Shown here one piece after another: positions 10,302 through 18,858 of a stretch of 64,000 nucleotides of DNA (position 1 is its first letter; every line of letters starts with the position of its first letter). The notes beneath the pieces were generated by a model, which made no database searches, was not told the origin of the DNA, and worked only from the letters and a program-made list of their open reading frames with translations. Both the position numbers and the translations under genes were made by a program. The stretch lies in NCBI RefSeq assembly GCF_018390645.1, contig NZ_JAHBGC010000052.1:83833-147832 (forward strand), given 5' to 3'. The DNA comes from Ancylobacter dichloromethanicus. Lineage in GTDB: Bacteria; Pseudomonadota; Alphaproteobacteria; Rhizobiales; Xanthobacteraceae.

Positions 10302-11180
10302 ATGTCCGCAACGACCGACTATACGCCGCCCAAGGTATGGGTCTGGAACAAGGCCAATGGCGGCGCCTTCGCCAACATCAACCGCCCCACGGCCGGGCCG
10401 ACCCATGAAAAGGAACTGCCGATCGGCCGGCATCCGCTCCAGCTCTATTCGCTGGGCACGCCGAACGGGCAGAAGGTGACGATCCTGCTGGAGGAGTTGC
10501 TCGCGCTTGGCCTTGAAGGCGCGGAATATGACGCCTGGCTGATCAATATCGGCGAGGGCGACCAGTTCGGCTCCGGCTTCGTGGAGGTGAACCCGAACTC
10601 GAAGATCCCCGCGCTCATGGACCGCTCGGGCGAAAAGCCCATCCGCGTGTTCGAATCCGGCGCCATCCTGCTCCATCTCGCGGAGAAGTTCGGCGCCTTC
10701 CTGCCGACCGATCCGGCCGGACGCGCCGCGTGCCTGTCCTGGCTGTTCTGGCAGATGGGCAGCGCGCCTTATCTCGGCGGCGGCTTCGGCCATTTCTACG
10801 CCTATGCGCCGATCAAGATCGAATACGCCATCGACCGCTTCGCCATGGAGGTGAAGCGCCAGCTCGACGTGCTCGACCGGCGGCTGGCCGAGAGCGCCTA
10901 TCTCGCCGGCGACGACTACACCATCGCCGACATCGCGGTGTTTCCCTGGTATGGTCTGCTGGTGAAGGGCGGGGCCTATGGCGATTCCGCCGAGTTCCTC
11001 TCCACGCACGAATATACCAACGTGCTGCGCTGGGCTGACGCGGTTTCCGCCCGGCCGGCGGTCAAGCGCGGGCGCATCGTCAACCGCACGAGCGGCGCGC
11101 CCTCCGAGCAGTTGCGCGAGCGCCACGAGGCGAGCGACTTCGACACCCGCACGCAGGACAAGCTGGAGAAGGCGGGCTGA
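10302..11180 (+). CDS. yghU: glutathione S-transferase, YghU type (disulfide-bond reductase)
   Basis: This 292-residue protein has the long N-terminal arm of the YghU/Ure2p-like group (PPKVWVWNKANGGAFANINR), followed by a thioredoxin-like GST domain (LQLYSLGTPNGQKVTILLEEL) and an all-alpha C-terminal domain (AGDDYTIADIAVFPWYG, the N-capping box). Family members bind two glutathione molecules and reduce disulfides or organic peroxides. The ATG at 10302 fits the conserved arm. The gene is divergent from the ClC gene across about 210 bases of upstream sequence, where I see no clear operator. A perfect hairpin terminator follows it at 11194-11217. Confidence 0.95.
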   Translation: MSATTDYTPPKVWVWNKANGGAFANINRPTAGPTHEKELPIGRHPLQLYSLGTPNGQKVTILLEELLALGLEGAEYDAWLINIGEGDQFGSGFVEVNPNSKIPALMDRSGEKPIRVFESGAILLHLAEKFGAFLPTDPAGRAACLSWLFWQMGSAPYLGGGFGHFYAYAPIKIEYAIDRFAMEVKRQLDVLDRRLAESAYLAGDDYTIADIAVFPWYGLLVKGGAYGDSAEFLSTHEYTNVLRWADAVSARPAVKRGRIVNRTSGAPSEQLRERHEASDFDTRTQDKLEKAG

Positions 11181-11193
11181 GGCTTGAGCGAAA

Positions 11194-11217
11194 AAGGGCG
11201 CCCCTCGGGGCGCCCTT
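11194..11217. terminator. bidirectional terminator between yghU and the convergent mmgE/prpD gene
   Basis: A perfect 11-base inverted repeat (AAGGGCGCCCC / GGGGCGCCCTT) with a two-base loop, preceded by five A and ending in TT. It lies between two convergent genes. Confidence 0.75.
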
Positions 11218-11235
11218 GCCGTCGGGTGAAGGGCG

Positions 11236-12663
11236 TCAGGCGCAGAGGCGGGTGAGTTCGCGAATGTCGCCCACCTGCTCCAGCCGGCGCACCGTCTCGA
11301 CGATAGCCTCGGTCTTGGCCTTGTCCCATCGGGCGAATTCGGCGCAGCCGCGGAACTTGTCGGCCGCCTCGTCATAGCTCATCGGGTTGGCGGGGCTGCC
11401 CTTGCCGAAGTCGGAGCGGCCGGAAAGGGTGCGCCCGTCCTTCATGTGGATGTCGATGATGGTGGTCATCTTGTCGTAGCCGGCGGCCTCGGCCTCCGGG
11501 TGGACATGGAAGTTGACCCGTTCGATCACCGCCTTGACGTCGGCCCGCTCCACCGTCTCGTCGGTGAATTCCGGCAGGCTGCCGCGCCCGTCGAGCAGCA
11601 GGATGGCCATGCAGAATTCCATCGAGAACTTGGCCTGAAGCTCGTTCTTCGGCCGGTGGTGGATCAGCGCGTTCGGCATGTTCTGGTTGGTGCCGACATC
11701 GACCCGCTCGACATCCTCCGCCCTGATCGAATGGGTGCGGATCAGCTCCAGCATCTTGGTCATGCCGGGATGGGTGAGCGAGCCCGACGGGTGCGGCTTG
11801 ATCGACACGCCGGGGAAGGCGAAGGTCCAGGGCTGGCCGAGCTTGCCGACGATGGCGGTGGGGTCGAAGCCGCCGCCCGCCGCCTGGAAGAAGCCGCGCG
11901 GCGCCTCCAGTATCTTGTCGGTGGTGGTCCAGCCCAGCGCCGCGAAGTCTGCCGCCACCACGCCGCTTTCCGACGAGCGGCCGGCGTGGAAGGGCTTCAT
12001 CATGGTGCCGAAATTCTCCCGCAGCCCCGCCGACTGGCTGCCGGCGCAGCCGAAGGCACGCACCATCTGCTCGGCATCCAGCCCCTTGAGCTTGCCGGCG
12101 GCGGCGGCGGCGGCATAGGTGCCGCAGGTCGCGGTGGCGTGGAAGCCGTGCTGGTAATGGCGCGGGTTGATCGCCTCGGCGATCTTGCACTCGACCTCGA
12201 CGCCCAGATGATAGGCCAGCATCATGTCGGGGCCCGAGCGGCCATCCGCCTCGGCCACGGCCAGCGCGGCCGGCAGGGCGGGCGCGGTCGGGTGGGTGAG
12301 CAGGCCATAGACCCGGTCCTTGGCGACGGCGAGCTGGGTGTCGTCGTAATCGTCGGCGTGGATGCCGACGCCATTGGCGAAGGCGGCGAAGCGCGTCGGC
12401 ACCTTGAGCGAGGTGCCGATGACCGTGGCCGGGCCTTCGTTGATGCCGAGGCCTTTGAGATAGGCCTGGATATGCTCGCCGCTCTTGGCCACCGAGCCGG
12501 ACAGAGCGAGGCCGATGCCGTCGAGGATCGACTTCTTGCCGAGTTCGACCACTTCGGCCGGCAGGTCGGCATAGGAGGTGCCGACGACGAATTCCGCCAC
12601 CTCGTGGGTGAGCCCCTCGACGACCGGTTGGGCCTGGGCGGGGTTGGTCTGGTGCAGCGTCAT
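11236..12663 (-). CDS. MmgE/PrpD family protein (first copy)
   Basis: A 475-residue member of the 2-methylcitrate dehydratase/cis-aconitate decarboxylase fold. Landmarks are HADDYDDTQ, HLGVEVECKIAEAINPRHY-like, HATATCGTYAAAAAAGK and GVSIKPHPSGSLTHPGM. Members dehydrate or decarboxylate tricarboxylic or related hydroxy acids, but many catabolic-cluster copies have no assigned substrate. It lies 28 bases downstream of the tartrate dehydrogenase-like gene on the same strand, so the two form an operon. That operon is controlled from the divergent region at 13762-14070, which carries TGT-NN-ACA palindromes. Together they suggest dehydration or isomerisation and oxidative decarboxylation of the same acid. 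True 2-methylcitrate dehydratase is unlikely because no prpB/prpC genes are nearby. Confidence 0.9.
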   Translation of the reverse strand: MTLHQTNPAQAQPVVEGLTHEVAEFVVGTSYADLPAEVVELGKKSILDGIGLALSGSVAKSGEHIQAYLKGLGINEGPATVIGTSLKVPTRFAAFANGVGIHADDYDDTQLAVAKDRVYGLLTHPTAPALPAALAVAEADGRSGPDMMLAYHLGVEVECKIAEAINPRHYQHGFHATATCGTYAAAAAAGKLKGLDAEQMVRAFGCAGSQSAGLRENFGTMMKPFHAGRSSESGVVAADFAALGWTTTDKILEAPRGFFQAAGGGFDPTAIVGKLGQPWTFAFPGVSIKPHPSGSLTHPGMTKMLELIRTHSIRAEDVERVDVGTNQNMPNALIHHRPKNELQAKFSMEFCMAILLLDGRGSLPEFTDETVERADVKAVIERVNFHVHPEAEAAGYDKMTTIIDIHMKDGRTLSGRSDFGKGSPANPMSYDEAADKFRGCAEFARWDKAKTEAIVETVRRLEQVGDIRELTRLCA

Positions 12664-12691
12664 GGGGACGTTTCCTGTTGTTGTCGGGCGC

Positions 12692-13762
12692 TCAGGCCGC
12701 CGAGGAGGGCAGGGCGCCGATGATGGCGTCGGTGAGTTCGCGGGTGCCGGCGGTGCCGCCGAGATCGCGGGTCAGGCTGTCGCGGCGGGCCAGCACATCC
12801 TCGATCGCCTGCTCGATGGCGCTGGCGGTGGCCTCTTCGCCGAGATGGCGCAGCATCATTGCCCCCGACCAGATCTGGCCGATGGGGTTGGCCACGCCCT
12901 TGCCGGCAATGTCCGGCGCCGAGCCGTGCACCGGCTCGAACATGGAGGGGTAGTCCTTCTCGGGATTGATGTTGCCGCCGGGCGCGATGCCGATCGAGCC
13001 GACCACGGCCGGACCGAGATCGGACAGAATGTCGCCGAACAGGTTCGAGGCGACCACTACGTCGAACCAGTCCGGGTTGCGCACGAAATGCGCGGTGAGG
13101 ATGTCGATATGGTACTGGTCGGTGGTGAAGCCCGGATACTCCGTCGAGATCGCCGCGAAGCGCTCGTCCCAGTACGGCATGGTGTGGCTGATGCCGTTGG
13201 ACTTGGTGGCGGACGTGACGTGCTGCTTGCGGCCCTTGGCCAGTTCGAAGGCGTAGCGCATCACCCGGTCGCAGCCGCGGCGGGTGAAGATGGACTGCTG
13301 CATTACCAGCTCGTCCTCCAGCCCCTCATAGAGCCGGCCGCCAATGGAGGAATACTCGCCCTCATTGTTCTCGCGCACGACGTAGAAGTCGATCGAGCCG
13401 GCCTCGCGGCCCTTGAGCGGGCTCTCGACGCCGGCAAGCAGCTTCACCGGGCGCAGGTTCACATATTGCTGGAAGCTGCGGCGGATCGGGATCAGCAGGC
13501 CCCAGAGCGAGACATGGTCCGGCACGCCGGGAAAGCCGACGGCGCCGAGGAAGATGGAGTCCTTGCCGCGGATCTGGTCGAGGCCGTCGGCCGGCATCAT
13601 CGCCCCGGTCTTGGCGAAGCGCTCGCAGCTCCAGTCGTAATGGGTCCAGTCGAAGGAGAAGCCGCCGATGCGGCTCGCCGCCTCCAGAACGCGCTGCGCC
13701 TCCGGCACCACCTCGTTGCCGATCCCGTCGCCGGGAATGACCGCTATGGAATATGTCGTCAT
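12692..13762 (-). CDS. ttuC: tartrate dehydrogenase/decarboxylase-type beta-decarboxylating dehydrogenase (TtuC family)
   Basis: A 356-residue NAD-dependent enzyme of the isocitrate/isopropylmalate dehydrogenase superfamily. MTTYSIAVIPGDGIGNEVVP is the typical TtuC start. VVRENNEGEYSS binds substrate, and NLFGDILSDLGPAVVGSIGIAP plus FEPVHGSAPDIAGKGVANP are the metal- and NAD-binding regions. TtuC-type enzymes oxidise and/or decarboxylate tartrate, malate and related 2-hydroxy acids. The ATG at 13762 fits; the longer upstream frame crosses the operator region. The PrpD gene follows in the same transcript. A GntR regulator with pdxA is divergent, and both promoters share the TGT-NN-ACA sites at 13831 and 14031. 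Confidence 0.92.
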   Translation of the reverse strand: MTTYSIAVIPGDGIGNEVVPEAQRVLEAASRIGGFSFDWTHYDWSCERFAKTGAMMPADGLDQIRGKDSIFLGAVGFPGVPDHVSLWGLLIPIRRSFQQYVNLRPVKLLAGVESPLKGREAGSIDFYVVRENNEGEYSSIGGRLYEGLEDELVMQQSIFTRRGCDRVMRYAFELAKGRKQHVTSATKSNGISHTMPYWDERFAAISTEYPGFTTDQYHIDILTAHFVRNPDWFDVVVASNLFGDILSDLGPAVVGSIGIAPGGNINPEKDYPSMFEPVHGSAPDIAGKGVANPIGQIWSGAMMLRHLGEEATASAIEQAIEDVLARRDSLTRDLGGTAGTRELTDAIIGALPSSAA

Positions 13763-13830
13763 GGGAACTCCTGGATGTCGGGCGGCGGCACCGCAACGCT
13801 TGCCGAGGCGACAGTGTTCAAGCGGCCACG

Positions 13831-13844
13831 AACTGTCAACAATT
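13831..13844. promoter_or_regulatory. GntR/FCD-type operator upstream of ttuC
   Basis: AACTGTCAACAATT, a TGT-CA-ACA palindrome about 70 bases upstream of the ttuC start. The identical 14-mer occurs at 28512-28525. Confidence 0.65.
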
Positions 13845-14030
13845 TTTGGAGATAAGAGCCCGGCGGATGAACCCTGCCCCGGCGGAATATCCACGCGAAA
13901 GGCGCCTGAATACGCGCATTTTCGCGATATAGTAATGCCATTTGCGCTGTTTTCAGCCGCGTTCGCCCCATTTGCCGAAGCTACCGCGTTTCGCCGTGAT
14001 TGAGGCGTTTGGGTCGGTTCATTTTGGCGC

Positions 14031-14043
14031 ATTGTTGACAATT
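14031..14043. promoter_or_regulatory. GntR/FCD-type operator upstream of the first GntR regulator
   Basis: ATTGTTGACAATT, a near-perfect palindrome with TGT-TG-ACA at its core, 26 bases before the regulator's ATG. It suggests autoregulation of the gntR-pdxA transcript. Confidence 0.65.
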
Positions 14044-14069
14044 GGCGATTTTCCGCCCCAGATGGCGTC

Positions 14070-14807
14070 ATGCTTCGCCGCGCCGCAAACCCCGCCCGCA
14101 CTCCGCGCACCGCCTCTTTCGTGCCACTGATCCAGCGCGAGATCGAGCGCATGATCGGCACCGGCGAACTCACCGGCGGCACCCGGGTGAACGAGAGCAC
14201 GCTGGCGCTGCGGCTCGGCATCAGCCGTGGCCCGGTGCGCGAGGCGTGCCGGGCGCTGGAGCAGATCGGCCTGCTGCGCAGCGAACTCAACCGCGGCTTT
14301 TTCGTCCGCGAGGTCTCCACCAAGGAGGCGCTCGACCTCTACGACATCCGCGCCGGGCTGTTCGGCACCGCCGGCCGGCTCGCCGCCGCGATCGTCACCA
14401 CGGTGCAGTTGCGCGGGCTCGAAGAACTGATCGGCGAGATGGACGCGGCCATCGAGGCGCCCGACATCGCCACTTTCTACACGCTCAACAACGAGTTTCA
14501 CCGCCAGGTGGTCGTTGCCTCGGACAATGACAAGCTGATCGAGCTGTACCCGCTGCTGGAGGCGGAACTGCACCTGTTCCGCCGCCGCGGCCTGGTGCTG
14601 CCGGGCTCGATGCGCACATCCAATGACGAGCACAAGGCCATCCTCGACGCGCTGCGCCAGGGCGACTGCACCGCCGCCGCGCGGCTGCTGGAGCGGCACA
14701 TCCTCGCCGGCAAGGCGCGCTTCCTGCGCACGCTGGAGGATGACAGCGCCACCGATGCGCGGCGCGGCCCGCTCGATCCACGCCATTTACGCTCAAAAGA
14801 CAGGTAG
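14070..14807 (+). CDS. GntR-family transcriptional regulator with FCD domain (first copy)
   Basis: A 245-residue regulator. Residues about 20-85 form the winged helix-turn-helix (RVNESTLALRLGISRGPVREACRALEQ in overlapping parts). Residues about 95-225 form an all-helical FCD ligand domain (DLYDIRAGLF, then FYTLNNEFHR and NDEHKAILDALRQGD, with spaced Asp/His residues that commonly hold a metal and a carboxylate ligand). FadR/LldR-type regulators of this kind usually control organic-acid catabolism. It is divergent from ttuC/prpD and lies four bases before pdxA. A palindrome directly upstream indicates autoregulation. A paralogue lies at 15914-16615. Confidence 0.93.
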   Translation: MLRRAANPARTPRTASFVPLIQREIERMIGTGELTGGTRVNESTLALRLGISRGPVREACRALEQIGLLRSELNRGFFVREVSTKEALDLYDIRAGLFGTAGRLAAAIVTTVQLRGLEELIGEMDAAIEAPDIATFYTLNNEFHRQVVVASDNDKLIELYPLLEAELHLFRRRGLVLPGSMRTSNDEHKAILDALRQGDCTAAARLLERHILAGKARFLRTLEDDSATDARRGPLDPRHLRSKDR

Positions 14808-14811
14808 ACCC

Positions 14812-15840
14812 ATGACCTCGCTCCCGCTCCCCGTCCTCGCCCTCACGCCCGGCGACTGCACCGGCATCGGCCCCGAACAGACCGCCCGCCTGCTCAGTGA
14901 AGGCGGACAAGCCGAGGTGGCGCGGCTGGTGGTGGTGGGCGATGCGCGGGTGCTGGAAATGGGCGCGCGCCATGCCGGCGTGACGCTCGACTTGCGCCGC
15001 TACGCCTCGCCGGCGGCGGTGGACTGGAGCGTGCCGGGCATTCCGCTGGTCGATCTCGGCAATACCGACCCGGCCGCCTTCGCGCTCGGCGTCGCCAATC
15101 CCGATTCCGGCCGGCTGACCGGCGACACGCTCGCGCGCGCCATCGACTTCGCCAAGGCGGGGGAGGTGGACGGCGTGTGCTTCGCCCCGCTCAACAAGCA
15201 GGCCATGTTCAAGGGGGGCTGGCGCTTCCCGGACGAGCACAAGATGTTCGCCCATCTGCTCGACCACAAGGGCCCGTTCAGCGAGATGAACGTGCTGGAG
15301 GGCCAGTGGATGACGCGCGTGACCTCGCACGTCTCGCTGCGCACCGCGCTCGACCAGGTGACGTTCGACAGCGTCTGCGGCGCGCTGCGCCTTGCCGACG
15401 AGACCATGCGCAAGGCCGGCATCGCCCATCCCCGCATCGCGGTAGCGGCGCTCAACCCGCATGGTGGCGAGGGCGGGCTGTTCGGCACCGAGGAGATCGA
15501 GATCATCCGCCCGGCGGTGGAGGCGATGGCCAAGGAGGGCATCGCCTGCGAGGGGCCGTTCCCGTCGGACACGGTCTATCTCAAGGCATTTTCCGGCGCC
15601 TATGACAGCGTGCTGGCGATGTATCACGACCAGGGCCAGATCGCGACCAAGCTCAAGGGCTTCAACAAGGGGGTGACCATCACCGCCGGGCTGGAGGTGG
15701 TGTTCACCACCCCGGCGCATGGCACGGCATTCGACATCGTCGGCAAGGGCGTGGCCGATATCGGCGCCTTCCGGTCCGCCGTGCGCCTCGCCGCCCGGGT
15801 CGCCGCCCGCAAGATCGAGGCCCGCGCCGCCGCCGCGTGA
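14812..15840 (+). CDS. pdxA: PdxA-family dehydrogenase (PdxA2-like, catabolic context)
   Basis: This 342-residue NAD-dependent metalloenzyme is homologous to 4-hydroxythreonine-4-phosphate dehydrogenase. The three metal-binding His are present at about residues 173 (TSHVSLR), 217 (NPHGGEGGLFG) and 272 (MYHDQGQ). The N-terminus LALTPGDCTGIGPE is typical. PdxA makes a pyridoxal 5'-phosphate precursor, but PdxA2 copies beside GntR regulators and permeases act in sugar-acid (threonate/erythronate) or other 2-hydroxy-acid catabolism. Here it is co-transcribed with the GntR gene and surrounded by tartrate-type dehydrogenases, so a catabolic role is more likely than vitamin B6 synthesis. No DUF1537 kinase partner is visible nearby. 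Confidence 0.9.
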   Translation: MTSLPLPVLALTPGDCTGIGPEQTARLLSEGGQAEVARLVVVGDARVLEMGARHAGVTLDLRRYASPAAVDWSVPGIPLVDLGNTDPAAFALGVANPDSGRLTGDTLARAIDFAKAGEVDGVCFAPLNKQAMFKGGWRFPDEHKMFAHLLDHKGPFSEMNVLEGQWMTRVTSHVSLRTALDQVTFDSVCGALRLADETMRKAGIAHPRIAVAALNPHGGEGGLFGTEEIEIIRPAVEAMAKEGIACEGPFPSDTVYLKAFSGAYDSVLAMYHDQGQIATKLKGFNKGVTITAGLEVVFTTPAHGTAFDIVGKGVADIGAFRSAVRLAARVAARKIEARAAAA

Positions 15841-15858
15841 GAGGCGCGCCTCACGACT

Positions 15859-15882
15859 TCCCTCTCCCCACGGGGAGAGGGA
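15859..15882. repeat. REP-like hairpin (CCCTCTCCCC type)
   Basis: TCCCTCTCCCC / GGGGAGAGGGA with a two-base loop, between the convergent pdxA and second gntR genes. The same core occurs at 46541-46654, so it is a dispersed palindromic element that may also act as a terminator here. Confidence 0.6.
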
Positions 15883-15913
15883 GCCTGGCCGCGCGCAATG
15901 AGCGCCGGCGCCT

Positions 15914-16615
15914 TCAATCGTTGCGCGCGTGACCGTCCACGGCGGCGATGAGCCGGCGCTTGGCCAGCGCCACATGGCGCCAGTGCGTCATCTGCGCCCG
16001 GTCGCCGTCGCCGGAGGCCAGCGCTTCCAGCATCGCCCGGTGCTCGCGGTTCGACACGGCGAGGCCGCCGCCCTGCACCAGCGCGCGGGCGCGGAACAGG
16101 TGCAGCTTGTTGACGAAGCGGTGGTACTCGGCCAGGAGCGTGCGGTTGCCGCACGAGCTGACGATGAGATTGTGAAAGCCGAGATTGAGCGGGTAATATT
16201 CGTCGAAGCTGCCGCGCTCGGCGACCGCGTCCATCTCGTCGACCATGCGGGTCAGCTCGGCCAGTAGCCCGTCGGTCATCCGCTCGGCCAGCAGGCGGCC
16301 GGCCTGGCCGAAAAGCGCGGCGCGCACGTCATAGATCTCGACGGCGTCTTCCACCGACAGCCGCCGGACGAAGACGCCGCGATTGCGCACCACTTCGACC
16401 AGCCCCTTGGCCTCAAGGCTGCGCGTCGCCTCGCGGATCGGGCCGCGGCTGGTGCCGAAGCGGTTCGAGAGGTGAATCTCGTTGATCCGCACACCCGGCT
16501 CCAGCTCGCCGGTCAGAATGAGGCGCTCGAGTTCCTTCTCCAGCGCGCTCGTCAGCGAGACGCTCTTCACAACGGACAGATCGCTCAGGGGAGCGGAATC
16601 GCTGATGATGCTCAT
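15914..16615 (-). CDS. GntR-family transcriptional regulator with FCD domain (second copy)
   Basis: This 233-residue paralogue of the regulator at 14070 has a winged helix at about residues 25-90 (RINEIHLSNRFGTSRGPIREA) and an FCD domain at about 95-220 (EIYDVRAALFGQAGRLLAE, YYPLNLGFHNLIVSSCGN, NREHRAMLEALASGD). It lies 42 bases downstream of the second ttuC-like gene on the same strand. A TGT-AA-ACA palindrome in that gap (16622-16634) suggests its own autoregulated promoter. The two GntR proteins probably recognise near-identical sites. Which one responds to the substrate and which to an intermediate cannot be told from sequence. Confidence 0.93.
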   Translation of the reverse strand: MSIISDSAPLSDLSVVKSVSLTSALEKELERLILTGELEPGVRINEIHLSNRFGTSRGPIREATRSLEAKGLVEVVRNRGVFVRRLSVEDAVEIYDVRAALFGQAGRLLAERMTDGLLAELTRMVDEMDAVAERGSFDEYYPLNLGFHNLIVSSCGNRTLLAEYHRFVNKLHLFRARALVQGGGLAVSNREHRAMLEALASGDGDRAQMTHWRHVALAKRRLIAAVDGHARND

Positions 16616-16621
16616 CCGTCG

Positions 16622-16634
16622 ATTGTAAACAGTT
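16622..16634. promoter_or_regulatory. GntR/FCD-type operator upstream of the second GntR regulator
   Basis: ATTGTAAACAGTT, a TGT-AA-ACA palindrome seven bases before the regulator's start codon. It is the most divergent copy of the cluster motif. Confidence 0.5.
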
Positions 16635-16657
16635 TTGCGTTGGAGCGCTTCCAGTTT

Positions 16658-17764
16658 CTACGCCACGCTGCGGGTTGTGCCGGCTTCTGCGACACTTTGA
16701 CGTTGAAGGATGCCGATAACGGCTGCCGTCACCTCTCCCGTCCGCGCCGTGCCGCCGAGATCGGGCGTCAGCGCGACGCCTTCCGCCGTCACCTGCTCGA
16801 TGGCGGCCATCAGCCGGGCGGCGGCCTGCGCTTCTCCCAGGTGCTCCAGCATCATCACCGCGCTCCAGAACGCGCCGATCGGGTTGGCGATGCCCTTGCC
16901 GATCAGGTCGAAACCGGAGCCGTGGATCGGCTCGAACATGGAGGGGGTGGAGCGGTCCGGCGCCAGGTTGGCGGTGGCGCCGATGCCAAGGCTGCCGCTC
17001 AGCGCCGAGGCGAGGTCGGAGAGCACGTCGGCGTGCAGGTTGGTGGCGAGCACCGTGTCGACCGTGCCCGGCCGCAGCACGAGGCGCATGGTCATGGCGT
17101 CGACCAGCATCCAGTCCACGTCGAGCGCGGGGAAGTCCTTTATGACGCACCGGCACACCTCGTCCCACAGCACCATGCCGTGGCGCTGGGCGTTGGACTT
17201 GGTGACGACGGTGAGCTTCTTGCGCGGGCGCGACATGGCGAGTTCGCAGGCGAAGCGGCACACCCGCTCGATGCCGGCGCGGGTGAACACCGAGACGTCG
17301 AGGCCGACCTCGATCGGCAGGCCGCGATGCGCCCGTCCGCCGGCACCGGCATATTCGCCTTCGCTGTTCTCGCGCACGATCACCCAGTCGATGTCGCGGC
17401 CGAGTTCCGGCCGCAGCGGGCCGGTGATGTTCGGCAGGAGCCGCGAGGGCCGCACATTGGCGTATTGGTCCAGCCCCTGGCAGATGGCGAGGCGCAGTTC
17501 CCACAGCGTGATGTGGTCCGGAATCTCAGGGTCGCCGACGGCGCCGAAATAGATGGCGTCGAAGCCGCGCAGCGTGTCGACGCCGTCATCCGGCATCATC
17601 TTGCCGGTGCGGCGGTAGCGGTCCGAGCCCCAGTCGAAGCTCTCGAAGTCGAAGCCGAAGCCGCCATCGGCGCCCGCGAGCGCGTCGAGCACCTCGCGGC
17701 CGGCAGTGATGACGTCGGAGCCGATGCCGTCTCCGGGAATGAGCGCGATTTTATGCCGCCGCAT
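16658..17764 (-). CDS. tartrate/isocitrate/isopropylmalate dehydrogenase family protein (second TtuC-like copy)
   Basis: A 368-residue beta-decarboxylating dehydrogenase. Landmarks are KIALIPGDGIGSDVI at the start, VIVRENSEGEYAGAGGR, VVTKSNAQRHGMVLWDEV, NLHADVLSDLASALSGSLGI and FEPIHGSGFDLIGKGIANPIG. The start at 17764 (MRRHKIALIP) overlaps the 3' end of the upstream dehydrogenase gene by 14 bases, indicating translational coupling. It is the last enzyme gene of a five-gene run (permease, SDR, PrpD, two dehydrogenases). Its substrate probably differs from that of the copy at 12692, because the two diverge around the substrate-binding region. Confidence 0.9.
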   Translation of the reverse strand: MRRHKIALIPGDGIGSDVITAGREVLDALAGADGGFGFDFESFDWGSDRYRRTGKMMPDDGVDTLRGFDAIYFGAVGDPEIPDHITLWELRLAICQGLDQYANVRPSRLLPNITGPLRPELGRDIDWVIVRENSEGEYAGAGGRAHRGLPIEVGLDVSVFTRAGIERVCRFACELAMSRPRKKLTVVTKSNAQRHGMVLWDEVCRCVIKDFPALDVDWMLVDAMTMRLVLRPGTVDTVLATNLHADVLSDLASALSGSLGIGATANLAPDRSTPSMFEPIHGSGFDLIGKGIANPIGAFWSAVMMLEHLGEAQAAARLMAAIEQVTAEGVALTPDLGGTARTGEVTAAVIGILQRQSVAEAGTTRSVA

Positions 17765-18848
17765 GAGCGTGGTTCTCCATGAATCCAAGAATGGCGTTGA
17801 CCATGTCGGCCTGGGTGCCGGTGCCGCGAATGTCCGGAGTGCGGGTGGCGGGGTCGGCCAGCGCCGCGTCGATGCCGGCCTTCATCCGCGCGGCTGCCTG
17901 CCCGGCGGCGGGAATGCCGCGCCGGCGGCCCAGCCATTCGATCAGCATCCGGGTCGATTCGATCATCGCATAGGGGTTGGCCAGCCCCTTGCCGGCGATG
18001 TCCGGCGCTGAGCCGTGGGTCGCCTGCGCCATAGCGATGTCGCCGCGCCCGATGCACAGGCCCGGCGCCATGCCGAGCCCGCCGACCAGCCCGGCCGCCT
18101 CGTCGGTGAGGATGTCGCCGAACATGTTTGTCGTGACGACCACGTCGAAGCGCTGCGGCTCGCGCACCAGCTTCATCGCGAAGGTGTCGACGATCACTTC
18201 CTCGATGGCGACATCGGGGAATTCCTTGCCGGCCTCGTAGCACTCCTCCACGAACATGCCGCAGCCGAGCTTGAACACCGTGTTCTTGTGCACCACGGTC
18301 AGGCGCTTCTTGCGCGCGCGGGCGATCTCGAAGGCGGCGCGGGCGACCTTGCGGCTGCCCTCGCGGGTGATCACGCGCACCGAGATGGTGGTGTCGTGGG
18401 TGGGGCGGAACTCGCCCGAGCCGGCCACCACATTGCGGTCCGGCTGGAAGCCCTCATTGTTCTCGCGCACGATGACGAGGTCGATGTCGTCATAGAGGCA
18501 GCCCAGCGCGGGATAGGAGCGGGTGGGGCGCACATTGGCGAACAGGTCGAAGCTCTTGCGCAGGATCGGGTGCGGGTTGATCGCCTCCGGCACCTTCGGA
18601 TAGGCCTGATGGCCGATCGGGCCGAGGATGAAGCCGTCGAGCGTGCCGAGCGTCTCCAGCGTGCCCGGCGGCATGGTGTGGCCGAGTTCGTCCAGCGCCT
18701 TGCGGCCGAGCGGCATCGGCCGCCAGTCGATGGCGAGGCCGCAGGCCTGCGCCGCTGCCGCCGCGATGGCGTGGGCGGCAGGCACGATCTCATGGCCGAT
18801 ATCGTCGCCGTTGAGGACGCCGATACGAAGCGGCGGGTGCGTGGTCAT
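17751..18848 (-). CDS. isocitrate/isopropylmalate dehydrogenase family protein (third copy)
   Basis: This 365-residue NAD-type dehydrogenase belongs to the same superfamily but a clearly different subgroup from the two TtuC-like copies. Its N-terminal motif is GVLNGDDIGHEIVP, with NGDD in place of PGDG. Other landmarks are VIVRENNEGFQPDRN, TVVHKNTVFKLGCGMFVEEC, NMFGDILTDEAAGLVGGLGMAPG and QATHGSAPDIAGKGLANP. The ATG at 18848 (MTTHPPLRIG) gives the usual length; a 23-residue extension is not conserved. The PrpD gene ends 10 bases upstream. A role as homoisocitrate- or isopropylmalate-like decarboxylating dehydrogenase in an acid breakdown pathway is likely, but the exact substrate is unknown. 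Confidence 0.9.
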   Translation of the reverse strand: MTTHPPLRIGVLNGDDIGHEIVPAAHAIAAAAAQACGLAIDWRPMPLGRKALDELGHTMPPGTLETLGTLDGFILGPIGHQAYPKVPEAINPHPILRKSFDLFANVRPTRSYPALGCLYDDIDLVIVRENNEGFQPDRNVVAGSGEFRPTHDTTISVRVITREGSRKVARAAFEIARARKKRLTVVHKNTVFKLGCGMFVEECYEAGKEFPDVAIEEVIVDTFAMKLVREPQRFDVVVTTNMFGDILTDEAAGLVGGLGMAPGLCIGRGDIAMAQATHGSAPDIAGKGLANPYAMIESTRMLIEWLGRRRGIPAAGQAAARMKAGIDAALADPATRTPDIRGTGTQADMVNAILGFMENHAHAAA

Positions 18849-18858
18849 GATAGCCCCC

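Noticed and set aside
10089-11375. N-terminal extension of the ClC frame to 11375
   Set aside because: It is antisense to the yghU gene and has no membrane or ClC features before about 10088.
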